NCBI GenBank assembly: GCA_951394045.1
Contig: OX595992.1
Coordinates: forward strand, 2,108,001 to 2,172,000
Reading direction: 5' to 3'
Source of the DNA: Nitzschia sp. DOCU1
Taxonomy: Eukaryota; Bacillariophyta; Bacillariophyceae; Bacillariales; Bacillariaceae
DNA length: 64,000 nucleotides
Under the pieces are notes generated by a model. The model did no database searches and had not been told where the DNA came from. It saw only the letters and a program-made list of their open reading frames with translations. Every line of letters begins with the position of its first letter. Position 1 is the first letter of the stretch. The translations under genes and the position numbers were made by a program. Positions 1-8,965 of this stretch are shown in pieces.

Positions 1-588
1 AATCATATCGTAGTTACCTAGATCATCCGCTAGGTGAAAGTCCCACTCAATCAATCGATCGTCGTGTAGTTCTGGTAGACTGAGTTGTGTGGTCACACGT
101 TCAGTACACTTATAACTACCGCTCATAGTCGTGAATACAGTAGTCGCTTTTTGGGTCTTTATTTTTAGTTTACTAGCACTGCTCTTCTTCCAGAGACAGC
201 CACTACCACCAGAGTCAAGCAGTGCCTTGACGGTTACTACTTGTTGCCGACGTCCACCCCGTTGGTTAACACGAGCAAATGTGATCGGCACGAGATGACT
301 AGATTTTTGTCGTTTGTTTGAGCCTACAGTTCGACTACCTTGAATCGTGTTTAACAAATAGAGCTCGCGCTCGCGCTGTGCTTCCGCCAGACATGCATCG
401 AGAGAGCTGAAACTTCGAGATTTCCTTGCGTCTGAATTTTGCAAATTTTGAGTTGCGCTTGAAACGCAATTGCTATTGTGAAATGATTCCATGTATTGGA
501 CATCGTCCCTATGGGTAAAACTAGTGTAATCGTTCAATTTGCCACTATTATTATTATTGTATTCACACGTAGTCACCGGCTCACATTG
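1..588 (-). pseudogene. Retropepsin-like aspartic protease region of the retroelement, partial
   Basis: The frame continues in phase with gag after the TGA at 589-591 and remains open to the left edge (about 195 codons). The active-site motif ALLDSGGSG lies near position 210-235 read on the minus strand, matching the D-S/T-G triad of retropepsins, followed by a beta-rich segment containing TTMSGSYKC. No ATG is expected, because in such elements the protease is made by readthrough or as a fusion with gag. The stop between gag and protease may therefore be a natural readthrough stop or a third lesion; the sequence does not decide. Confidence 0.6.
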
Positions 589-1773
589 TCAATCCATTTC
601 GACGTCGCTGTCGCTACTGACACTAAGCTTGTCGAAATCAGGGAGATCGTTGAGATCATCCATATCATAATTGAAGTTGTCCATCAAAGGAGGATCTTCG
701 GCCTTGCGCTTCTTGGCAGATTGCTTAACCGCGTTGTCCACCATAGACTTAATATAGGCATGAAGCTCGCCTGTTTTCTTCTTTCTTTCGCTGTCGCCTT
801 CGCTATCGCTGCGGCGCCAAGTTTTGTTTTCAAAGCGGGTCTTTTTAAAACGACCTCCGACGTTGGAGTGGGCAGACGCCATCTTCTTCGCCTGGTCCTT
901 TAAAATAAGACAATCATGGGAAGCATGTGTGTTGTTAGCTCCATGATACAAGCATTCATACTTAGCGGCCTTACCATCGGTTCCCGCTCTTGGGCCTCCA
1001 CGCTTCCTCTTTGAGGGATTTTCGTCATTCGACTTGCCATGCTTGTCTGCCTTCTTGCTGAGGGCTTCGTTGATCTCTTCTGTGGCCTCCAATCATTCGC
1101 AGAAGTCCACGAAGTCTTGAACCGTGTGTTCCATCGGTTCGAATCCCTGGAGGATCATCTCCTTCCGCCACTTGGCGGGGATTCCAAACTCGCAATTCTC
1201 CATGAGCTCGTCATCGGGAATTTTGTTTCTCTTGTCTTTCTCGTCGAATAGTGCGAGGTATTCATTTAGCTCGCGGAACCAAGCTACATACGCCTTCATT
1301 GTCATCGTTGGGGGCTTTTGGCAGATCCGACGCATATAACGCTTTTGAAGTTGCACCGCGCGTTTTGGGAGGACATAGGCCGTAACCGCGTGCAAACATT
1401 TCTCAAAATTATCAGGGTTTTCGGATTTGAGTTCCGAGGCCTTCGCATTGAAAGCCACCAATACCTGGCCTTTCAGCAAATTGCGTGTTAAAGCGTATTA
1501 CTGAGGTCCCGTGGTTAGGTCCTGACCCACGATCACATCCTTAAGTCCGATAAGGAAAAGGAACCACTCTTCGGGCGTTCCGTCAGTGAAATGCGGTTGT
1601 TTGATGCGTCGCGTCAAGGACTTCTTATCCTTTGGATCGATACGCAAGTCATATTGACTGTACACACCGTCCTTGAGCTCCTTTGGCTCGGGCCATTCAA
1701 TGCTGATTGGCGCTGACTTAAAGCCCTGCTTCTCGGCAGTGGCCTTCTTGGGGATGCTGGTTGAGATCTTCAT
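589..1773 (-). pseudogene. Retroelement gag with two internal in-frame stops
   Basis: Frame from an ATG at 1773 down to a TGA at 589-591, about 395 codons, would be the structural (capsid/nucleocapsid) protein. Part 1 (1773-1501) is a basic matrix-like N-terminus; part 2 (1497-1096) is a helical capsid-like segment with the pattern EYLALFDEKDKR and PAKWRKEM; part 3 (1092-592) has a finger-like motif YECLYHGANNTHASHDC and a Lys/Arg-rich tail. A TAA at 1498-1500 and a TGA at 1093-1095 break the frame, but all three parts stay in the same phase, so damage is by point substitution, not indels. Suppression at these stops is possible but two inside gag is better explained by decay. Confidence 0.65.
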
Positions 1774-1806
1774 CTTGCTCACGCGTGCAACGTGGAGTGT
1801 TAACAC

Positions 1807-2240
1807 TGTGCACTATGCTGAAAGTACGATGAAAAAGTTGTAGTGGAAATAATTTGTGAGATCTAAAGTTATCGCTGATTCTATCGCTCCTAGACCACCG
1901 GAGTCTTTCCTCAATGCATCCTGTATGCGTTGGATGCAACTCCCACCAATCTAGCTTCTCAGATCTCTTCAAGGTCTTATAGCTAGCTACCGTTGGAGCT
2001 TCTATTCCAGTAGTAGACGTTGACGGCTTGCCGCGCTCACAACTGTCGTCGTCATTGCTCGTCAGCCGCGCTGGCCTTGCCCGTCCGTCCGTGCGTCCAC
2101 AGACGTTCGACCAAGTCGACGTCAGCCAGGTATGTATCTAAGGTATGTTGGTACTACACGTAGGCCATTGTGTGTACTCATCGTTCGAACATTCTAACAT
2201 TGCAATGTTACAACATTCTAACGTTCTAACTACTTGTTAG
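1807..2240 (-). repeat. Candidate leader and 5' LTR of the retroelement
   Basis: No coding sequence is seen between the gag start and the next decayed gene. By position this should hold the primer-binding site and 5' LTR. The segment 2188-2230 carries the octamer ATTCTAAC twice and near variants, and a TGG that could start a primer-binding site occurs on the minus strand near 1953. With the 3' LTR outside the window the borders cannot be fixed, so this is positional inference. Confidence 0.3.
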
Positions 2241-2242
2241 AT

Positions 2243-3458
2243 CTAGAGGGGTATTCTAGTGTACTGCACATCTTTGGGGTTTTCCACGCCACGATGCCAC
2301 CATTCCTGAGGACTCTCATCATTTTGGAGTGTCAGTGCCCAATCATCGAGGCTATTTGTTCTCCACGGGCCTACAGAGATGCTGGGATTGTTGTCATCAT
2401 TGGCTGAAGAATTGTGAAATTGAATGTCATCCACGGCATTCTTTGTTGGGTTGAGAGTCGCATCATTATCAACAGAGCTTTCCATTGCCAGATATAGAAC
2501 ACTCCAGGTTGCTGTCTGTTCCAATATATTCTTGCTACCGTATCCTCTTTTGACACTCTTCCATTTCCTCCATTCGGCACCAGCTTCAAAAATTGGACTG
2601 TGGTCAAAGCCACTCATCTTGATGTCACTATCCCTCTGCACTCCAACAGACATCCCTTGGGATTTTCAAGTGTTATGTACACGGATGTTCGAATGTGGAT
2701 GTGACGTATGTGCGCAGCATGCGCAATGGTCATCGGTCATGGAAAAGGAAATGCGTAAGCCATCAACAATGGCACAATCTAATCTTGGTTTATCTTGGAT
2801 ACGGTTTTCTGTAGCTTTACATTGCAATAGCGATGATAGGTTACAAGTAAGTGCACAGGAAACTTCAGACACGGATGAAGGTCTGTCATTCGCTTCTTTT
2901 ACAAGCCATTCTGCTGCTAGTTCAAAAATGGCTTCTTGACAATTGTCGGAATCTGCTCCATTGTAAGAGTCATAAACGTGTGCCACAGCCGCTTCCACAA
3001 TGGACCCAAGCTGCCACTCGCTGAACCGAGAACTGGATTCTGAACAAAATGAATGTCGGTAGGGAGTATGGTATTTACATTGAACGCAAAAAATTGATAG
3101 GACAATGCCTTGGATAAAGTCTGGTTGCATATCCTGGATCTTGAATGTCATTGACTTCTACAATGGCTCGAGCGGCAGCTGTTCCTAACATCTTGTTGCC
3201 ATGCCACGCATGAAAAAGTTGATTTGTTGACTCTGGGAGCACATGGTCCTTGCTTGGAATGCTTCGAAGTGGATGATGCCACTTGTTGAGTGAGGCCAAC
3301 ACTGGCAAGGACCACCTCATATTAGCAAAACCTATTTGGAGTGAGTAGCAAGTCATCATTGCATCGATCCATGCAGAACTTATCAAAAAGCACAGAAATG
3401 GTTGCATGAAAATCTGAAATGAATTTTTTGCCAGCCAATCACATAATAGTACGTCCAA
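2243..3458 (-). pseudogene. Decayed RNase III-like gene
   Basis: Three successive segments on the minus strand look like one protein in three phases. Segment 1 (3458 to about 3120) holds AWHGNKMLGTAAARAIVE, which resembles the RNase III signature region where F/L-x-G-D/N-x-V/L-G is followed by a helix. Segment 2 (about 3105-3000, another phase) holds TLSKALSYQFFAFNVNTILP, like the next helical pair. Segment 3 (about 3030-2669, third phase) holds SEWQLGSIVEAAVAHVYDSY, like the conserved second motif G-D-x-V/I-E-A-x-x-G/A. The tail continues after an in-frame TGA at 2666-2668 down to 2243. Two frame changes plus a stop argue for a pseudogene; short introns at the phase changes are possible. The family call is by motif similarity and is tentative. 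Confidence 0.4.
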
Positions 3459-3838
3459 TAAATTTGTTGGATTTGAAATGATCTACAGTACTTTGCAGCG
3501 ACCGTCTTGACTATTTAGGAGTATACTATTCATGGTTTGGAAATACATTATGGTGGCGAGTGAAAGAGAATGTTTGCTGAGTCGTTTATGACTCCAATGA
3601 ACGATTTGTGATGGAAAGAAACAGACTTTTTCGCCGTGACGCCGTTTTTGCGCCGACGCACCCAGACCCGCACAAAAATGGTCTGGCCGTCCCTCCACCC
3701 AATGGCATCAGTGGATGCGGAGGACGACGCCATCACCGGAGGACCACGATGATGCCGCGATACTATCTATCTATATCACCGTGCCTGTTGCAAGATCTCG
3801 CTGGAGCTATCTTACACTAGTCGCTGTCCTAACAGGTC
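3459..3838. other. Intergenic, upstream of the HD-domain gene
   Basis: Small open frames here overlap each other on both strands and show no recognisable family. The stretch should carry the promoter and 5' UTR of the gene beginning at 3839. No repeat or RNA gene was recognised. Confidence 0.4.
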
Positions 3839-4615
3839 ATGAAACTTGCAACCTGCATATTGATCCAGAAACAGCGCATCGTCTTTCTTCTTTTCTTTTT
3901 AACCCCGTTTCTTGTCGCCGCCCTGACTCCCCCCAACATGTCTGATAATTCCGACGCTGCTGCCGCCGCCGCCAAGTCGGCTATTGATTTTTTAACTTTG
4001 ACCCGTGGTCTCAAAACCACTCTTCGTACTGGTTGGGTCCGTCAACAAGCCAACCCCAAGGTGGAAAGTGTCGCGGATCATTCGTGGCGCATTGCCCTCA
4101 TGAGCTTGGTGGCAGCTACAACGACTGCTTCCGTAGACACGGCAAAATGCTTGAAAATGGCACTGGTCCATGACTTGGCAGAAGCACAAGTGGGTGATAT
4201 CACCCCCCATTGTGGCGTTTCCGATGACGACAAGTATCAACGAGAATTACAAGCCATGACCCAAATGACCAATCATTTGTCCTCGCCGACGTTGGGAGTC
4301 GCAGGCCAAGAAATTTTGGATTTGTGGAAAGAATATGAACAAGGTCAAAGTATGGAAGCGAAACTGGTCAAGGATATGGACAAGTTGGAAATGATTTTAC
4401 AAGCCTTGGAATATGAACACGACGCCCTCAATCAGCAATCGTTGGATGGATTTTTTGATTCGACCCGCGATCAATGGCGTACCGAGATTGGCAAGGCGTG
4501 GGGACGAGAAATTGAATCGCGGCGACGACCACGACCACCACAACAAGAAGAGCAGCAGCAAGGCGACGATAACGAGACGACGAGTGAACCAGATGCCAAG
4601 AAACCAAAAGTGTAA
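3839..4615 (+). CDS. HD-domain 5'-deoxynucleotidase, HDDC2/YfbR-like
   Basis: 258 residues, single exon. The core from about residue 43 follows the HDDC2 pattern: LTRGLKTTLRTGWV, a metal-ligand His in SVADHSW (His81), the HD doublet in LVHDLAEA (His111-Asp112), VGDI, and the downstream LWKEYEQGQSMEAKLVKDMDK block with the last metal Asp. Known family members remove phosphate from deoxynucleoside 5'-monophosphates using a divalent metal. The first 30 residues are hydrophobic (IVFLLFFLTPFLVAAL) and look like a signal peptide or anchor, so the enzyme may enter the secretory or plastid route; alternatively translation starts at Met34 (position 3938), giving a cytosolic form. The C-terminus after about residue 225 is low-complexity and charged. 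Confidence 0.85.
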   Translation: MKLATCILIQKQRIVFLLFFLTPFLVAALTPPNMSDNSDAAAAAAKSAIDFLTLTRGLKTTLRTGWVRQQANPKVESVADHSWRIALMSLVAATTTASVDTAKCLKMALVHDLAEAQVGDITPHCGVSDDDKYQRELQAMTQMTNHLSSPTLGVAGQEILDLWKEYEQGQSMEAKLVKDMDKLEMILQALEYEHDALNQQSLDGFFDSTRDQWRTEIGKAWGREIESRRRPRPPQQEEQQQGDDNETTSEPDAKKPKV

Positions 4616-4744
4616 CGAACTACCAGCAAAAGTCAAATAGAATAGCTTGGGTGTCTACTAATGCGGTAGTAGCAAGTCTACTACCAAATGCACGTACCAG
4701 GTAGCGTACTTTACTGTCTTGTCTCTCGAGTATCGTACCATAGT

Positions 4745-6871
4745 CTAGTGATGGACCGTTTTCTTTTTCTTTTTGACTTTTTTTTTTGGAGCCGCTTTGT
4801 CTTTGTGATCGGACGCATGATGCATGGCATCGGCAGCATCCACTTGATCCGAGACTTGGAGCAAGGCTTGATAAAATATTATTGCGACATCTCCCGATGT
4901 CCCACGATCCTTGGGATTGGGTGCAAAACACAATTTCATGGCCTCTCGAAAGGCACGTAAAATGGGATCTTGAGACGTCACCAAGGGTTCTGGCAACGAG
5001 GGTGGAATGCCTCGTATGACATCTTGCCTCACACTGTCCATGCGTTCCTTTTTCATTTTGCCACGAGGTGAATGTGTGGTCAATATATGATACAAGACAG
5101 CCCCCAACGCATAGACATCGACTTTTTCATTGACCATTTGCATTTCGTCCAAATGCATTTCTTCCGGCGCTCGCCACCAAGGTTCGTGCAGGCGTGAAGG
5201 AAATCCACAAGACGATTCGTTTGTCGAGTTGCGAGGATATCGCAAAAATTCGGCAATATTAAAGTCGTTGAGTTTGGGAATCCCACCCTTGACAATGGCA
5301 ATATTGCGTGGATTAATGTCGTAGTGTGCCATGGTAGGTCTAATGGAAGTCAAGTTAGTGTGTTCCCAGGGATATCCGGGAATTCCAAATTGGACATGAT
5401 ACAATCCTACTGAAACGGACAATGCCAATCGTAATTTGAGCAACAAGATTCCATCGAATTGTCGTCCACGTAATCGTCGATCCAATTGTTCCAGGGCATT
5501 GATTCCATCCCGAAATTCCGCCAATTCATTGAGAGCCGATTGTCCACAATATCCATGCACATTCATCACAAAGGGCGAAAAGGTCAAGTGATCCATAGCC
5601 ACAGCATCTCTTCGATGCAATTCATAATATTCTTCCAAAAAATCTCGTTCCAGCCGAAGAACTTTGAGTACGACACTTTCTTGTTGTCCTTGCAAATGAT
5701 GATCGACACGCCATGTGGAACGAAACCATCCTTGACCCAAGAACTGAATATCCAATGAACTTGCATGGCCTGTTGGAATCAAATCCAATTCATGAATGGA
5801 ATTGCAATTGGGATGCGCTTCTTGTTGCCAGGATTCGGCAGGTTCACATTCCTGCACTATTTCTGAATCTTGTTGTTCGTCTTCAACAAATTCCGCCTTG
5901 TCTTCGTTATTCGTGCCATCGCCATCATCACTAGTATTTGTATTTGATGAGGATTCCAGAGAAATATTAAAGACCCCAGTCGTCGTACTATTGCCATCCA
6001 TGGAAAAGAACAAGACTTCTGACGATGACGTGGTATTTGCAGTAGTAGTAGTAGTAGTAGAGTTCACGGGCATCGAGGAGTCTGCTTTGGCTTCGGCGAC
6101 AATCGCAAATTCGTCGTTCTCTTCCTCGTCTTGCATGCCCATGGGACTGGTCGGCAAGACAATGGACAGTTTGCCAGTAGTCGAGTGTTGCTGCTTTTTC
6201 GTAAAGGAGTGTACTACCACTGTCGTTTCCAGTGGGGTATCCAAAATGACCATGCGAGCATGGGCTCGTACGGCAACAACTGTATTCAACACCGCAGCAG
6301 CAGCATTATTAGCATTTTCGACGGGTCGTTGAAAACGTGTCCGTGTGCGATTGATCATATGGTTGTCGAAAGTAGTAGTAATCGTCGTTTGACTACGGAC
6401 TGGACGGGGAGCTTTTTGTGGAAGACTCCGAGGTGGTACCATGCCAGCCGGTGGCAACAAATTGGACTTTGTTTCTATTGTCGTTGTATTCATGAGAGTC
6501 ACCGAGGCCATGTAGACATACGAAACACTTGCCAATCCAATGGCCAAGATAAAGTACAAGGTCAAACTGTGGAAACTCGAGCGTTTTGTGGCTGGTTTAT
6601 GACGACGAGGACTACCCACAATACGCGGTGGACTAGTGGTGTTTGCTTGCGTTTTCCACATTTCTACATCCTGAGTAGCATGCCGTCGATGTGGAGCGGC
6701 ACTACTGCTGGTCGGTGATCTCCACGACGGCAACGTCTCGTCGTCATTGTGATTGCCATTGCCATTCTTAGTGGGACTCTTTGCTACTACTACTACAGTG
6801 GAAGACAAGGGCCGTTTTGCCTTGCTGGGAGGAGACGAGGAGGAGGAGGAGGATTCCATCATCATGATCAT
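4745..6871 (-). CDS. Membrane-anchored protein kinase with variant catalytic motifs
   Basis: 708 residues from the ATG at 6871; no in-frame ATG further upstream was used. A polar, Ser/Arg-rich N-terminus is followed by one transmembrane helix (LYFILAIGLASVSYVYMA, about residues 105-125), a long low-complexity Thr/Ser/Asn-rich spacer, then a kinase fold from about residue 380 to 690. Seen in order: a weak glycine loop GQGWFRSTW, the VVLKVL lysine, HYDINPRN in place of HRDLKPEN, NDFN in place of DFG, an intact APEEM, and VDVYALGAVLYHI. Catalytic Asp and the metal-binding Asn and Asp are present, but Lys and Gly of two motifs are changed, so activity is uncertain. The basic KKKVKKKKK tail is notable. 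Topology (type II, kinase domain luminal or extracellular) would suit a Golgi or surface kinase; this is inference. Confidence 0.7.
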   Translation of the reverse strand: MIMMMESSSSSSSPPSKAKRPLSSTVVVVAKSPTKNGNGNHNDDETLPSWRSPTSSSAAPHRRHATQDVEMWKTQANTTSPPRIVGSPRRHKPATKRSSFHSLTLYFILAIGLASVSYVYMASVTLMNTTTIETKSNLLPPAGMVPPRSLPQKAPRPVRSQTTITTTFDNHMINRTRTRFQRPVENANNAAAAVLNTVVAVRAHARMVILDTPLETTVVVHSFTKKQQHSTTGKLSIVLPTSPMGMQDEEENDEFAIVAEAKADSSMPVNSTTTTTTANTTSSSEVLFFSMDGNSTTTGVFNISLESSSNTNTSDDGDGTNNEDKAEFVEDEQQDSEIVQECEPAESWQQEAHPNCNSIHELDLIPTGHASSLDIQFLGQGWFRSTWRVDHHLQGQQESVVLKVLRLERDFLEEYYELHRRDAVAMDHLTFSPFVMNVHGYCGQSALNELAEFRDGINALEQLDRRLRGRQFDGILLLKLRLALSVSVGLYHVQFGIPGYPWEHTNLTSIRPTMAHYDINPRNIAIVKGGIPKLNDFNIAEFLRYPRNSTNESSCGFPSRLHEPWWRAPEEMHLDEMQMVNEKVDVYALGAVLYHILTTHSPRGKMKKERMDSVRQDVIRGIPPSLPEPLVTSQDPILRAFREAMKLCFAPNPKDRGTSGDVAIIFYQALLQVSDQVDAADAMHHASDHKDKAAPKKKVKKKKKTVHH

Positions 6872-7307
6872 CCTAATGCATGACAATAATGTTCACAAAG
6901 CAACCAAGGATGGATTATAGCGTTTTCACCCTCGTCATTTGTTCGCTCTCTTCTTTCGCGTGGCTTTTGTCTCCGCGCATCCGCGATGTTTGCGTCGTGG
7001 TGCCGACATGTATGATACAAGGATGCCTGCCGATCAAATAAATAGAATCTTTATTCATATATTCAGCTCTGAGGTTTGGGATAAGCTCGTTTTTATATCG
7101 CTGTCATGTCGTTGCCGAACCGAGATCGCGGTGGTCATTTTTCGGACTCGAATGAATCGATGGACTGGTTCGAACACTACCAAACCGAGGCATAGACAAA
7201 GCTAGAGAAGCCTATTGCATGACAGCCATTCTTCATCCTTCTTGAAGATAACAGAAGAGAGCTTACAAACTAGCTACTAGGTAGGTAGCAGCGAGGAATG
7301 ATAGCTA
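6872..7307. other. Intergenic between the kinase and SGNH-like gene 1
   Basis: About 430 bases containing the kinase promoter side and the 3' end of the next minus-strand gene. One short plus-strand frame is unconvincing. The stretch 7268-7290 is rich in CTAG/GTAG words, a feature shared by many spacers in this window. Confidence 0.4.
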
Positions 7308-8447
7308 TTATCTCCCCGTTGTTTTCGCCTTTTCAAGTACATCGTGCACGGCTTCCAACAAATCCCATACGATCAAATCCCCATGAGCTCCTCGATTCCC
7401 CATACAGGTATGTTTCGTTTCATCGTTTTCGCAAATTCCTGCTGTTTTCCACTCGTCGGACGAACAGGGACCCAAGACTTGCATGTACCGACGACCATCC
7501 ACCAAGGCCACCGTCCGAGCACGGCGAGCTCCCAATTGTTGTCGTTGACGCATCATTGCCGCCATGGACGTGGCCGAAAATCCCCATTCAGCAATCAGAG
7601 TATGACCCACCAGAGGCCCCCAATACGCCGTTCCAACATCGACCAGTGTCACGCCATAATGTGCTTCTTCACGGCCATTCGGTAAGGGAGTATAATAATC
7701 ATTGGGACGTCCATAAATGACAACATCAAAATCGGCCAGTTTATGACCCGTCAGAAAATGCAGTTTGGACTGCCACCGCGGTAAATACGCCAAATCATGG
7801 TTGCTAACCAGGTGGACTTGAGCATGATTGGCAAACTCATATCGATAATACGTGCCTCGTCGAACAGGAAAGGTTTGATTGTCCAAAATCATTTCTTCGT
7901 CGTGTATTAACAATGTCGAATACTGACATGCCAACGTAAAAAACAAAGACCGAGTGTGGGAATTACCAAAAGCCAAAATGGTGGAATTGGCGGGAAATGG
8001 ATACTTGCGATATCCCCATGTGGGTTGTTGCATATATTCCAATTGTTGCTGGTGTTGCTGCTTGATTTTGTATTGGAGACGTTGAAAACCCTCTTGGTCA
8101 TACCAGGATTGGAGAGTATTGTTGGGATCACCGCGTGCCCAAAGAATGAATTGCTCCATCTTGTCGGCAAAGGCATCATATTCGGGGCCTTGGCAGACAT
8201 AGGGCTCTCGTCCGACCATGGGGGTCGTACAGAGTACGGTGGTTGGTGGCAGAAGATCCAGGGAGCCACTGTCGCCTTGCACTTTGATATTTTTAGAGCT
8301 GCTTTTTGGAATGGCAAACAGGAGTTGATCCTGATCCACGCCGAGGCTCAAGATACCAAGAAGGAGCGTCAAAAGACCCCCACAGAACAACGTCCATTTT
8401 CGTTTGGATGACGACCATCGCTCTATCCTCATTCCTTGCTGCTCCAT
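7308..8447 (-). CDS. Type II membrane SGNH-like protein, family member 1
   Basis: 379 residues from the ATG at 8447, single exon. A short basic N-terminus (SSSKRKW) is followed by one transmembrane helix (TLFCGGLLTLLLGILSLGV) and a luminal domain. The domain starts with GREPYVCQGPEYDAFADKME and then has FGNSHTRS, which resembles the block I Gly-Asx-Ser nucleophile motif of SGNH hydrolases and of plant TBL/PC-esterase proteins. Later conserved blocks are HLVSNHDLAYL, FDVVIYGRPNDYY, HTLIAEW, DGRRYMQVLG and RGAHGDLIVWDLLEA, the last holding a candidate catalytic His. Four more intact members and a relic lie at 52.7-63.1 kb. Substrate is unknown; acetyl- or acyl-ester chemistry on glycans is a guess from the TBL resemblance. 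Confidence 0.65.
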   Translation of the reverse strand: MEQQGMRIERWSSSKRKWTLFCGGLLTLLLGILSLGVDQDQLLFAIPKSSSKNIKVQGDSGSLDLLPPTTVLCTTPMVGREPYVCQGPEYDAFADKMEQFILWARGDPNNTLQSWYDQEGFQRLQYKIKQQHQQQLEYMQQPTWGYRKYPFPANSTILAFGNSHTRSLFFTLACQYSTLLIHDEEMILDNQTFPVRRGTYYRYEFANHAQVHLVSNHDLAYLPRWQSKLHFLTGHKLADFDVVIYGRPNDYYTPLPNGREEAHYGVTLVDVGTAYWGPLVGHTLIAEWGFSATSMAAMMRQRQQLGARRARTVALVDGRRYMQVLGPCSSDEWKTAGICENDETKHTCMGNRGAHGDLIVWDLLEAVHDVLEKAKTTGR

Positions 8448-8965
8448 GATGCTGGTGACTGGCGGCGAAGTTTCAACCACTTAACCAATAACGTACTTGT
8501 ACTATATCCAGCGACATTCGGGTAGTAGGTGATATACTATTGTTCCAGGAAATGGTGGTGTTGCTGCCATGGTCTTTCCCGTTATCTGGTTGTTCTTCCA
8601 ATCCATGCATGGGGTCGGGGGCAATTTTTGATGGTGATGACCGTCGTCGGTCATTGTGGCCTCGCGCTAGAACCGCGGCCAAAGTAAAGTACGCACGTCC
8701 GGGTCTTTATCCCGGATGGGGAAGTACCTAGTGCAAAACTTCAATTCAGGAACCAAATGCAGGGGTCCAAAAGAGCCTTGACAATAGGCCACAAGTATTT
8801 AGCCTTGCGGATCGTACAGTTGACGAGATGATGTCTAGAGGCTCGGCAGATTGCAGGTTTATCAAAGCCGTATGTTACACCCAAAAGGGAAGTGCGAAAA
8901 TAGCTAACTAAGTTGACGATTAGATTGCAGGTTTTCTTGACGACGATTGAAGTAGTTTCGTGGAA
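8448..8965. promoter_or_regulatory. Promoter region and 5' leader of MYND gene A
   Basis: Spacer between two divergent genes. From 8731 rightward it is homologous to the region upstream of MYND gene B, so the promoter was copied with the gene. A 13-base word AGATTGCAGGTTT occurs twice about 75 bases apart (near 8848 and 8923) and both copies are kept in the other block. The second could be a splice acceptor of a 5'-leader intron, with GTATGT near 8868 as donor; the alternative is a duplicated regulatory word. Confidence 0.4.

Larger units (their letters stand above)
1..2240 (-). mobile_element. Decayed LTR retroelement (Ty3/gypsy-like), cut by the left edge
   Basis: Reading the minus strand leftward there is a gag-like region, then a retropepsin-like region, then the edge of the window. 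Reverse transcriptase, RNase H and integrase would lie to the left and are not visible, so assignment to Ty3/gypsy rather than Copia rests on gag style only (a C-x3-H-x4-H-x4-C type finger rather than a CCHC knuckle). Gag and protease lie in one continuous reading frame interrupted by TAA at 1498-1500, TGA at 1093-1095 and TGA at 589-591. The first two fall inside gag and mark the copy as decayed. The stretch right of gag would be the leader and 5' LTR. Confidence 0.65.

Noticed and set aside
1133..1150. GGTTCGAATCC, which looks like a tRNA T-arm/B-box word
   Set aside because: It lies in the gag frame and no acceptor, D or anticodon arm can be built around it.
6131..6718. 195-codon frame antisense to the kinase gene
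   Set aside because: Shadow of the kinase coding frame in a low-complexity region.
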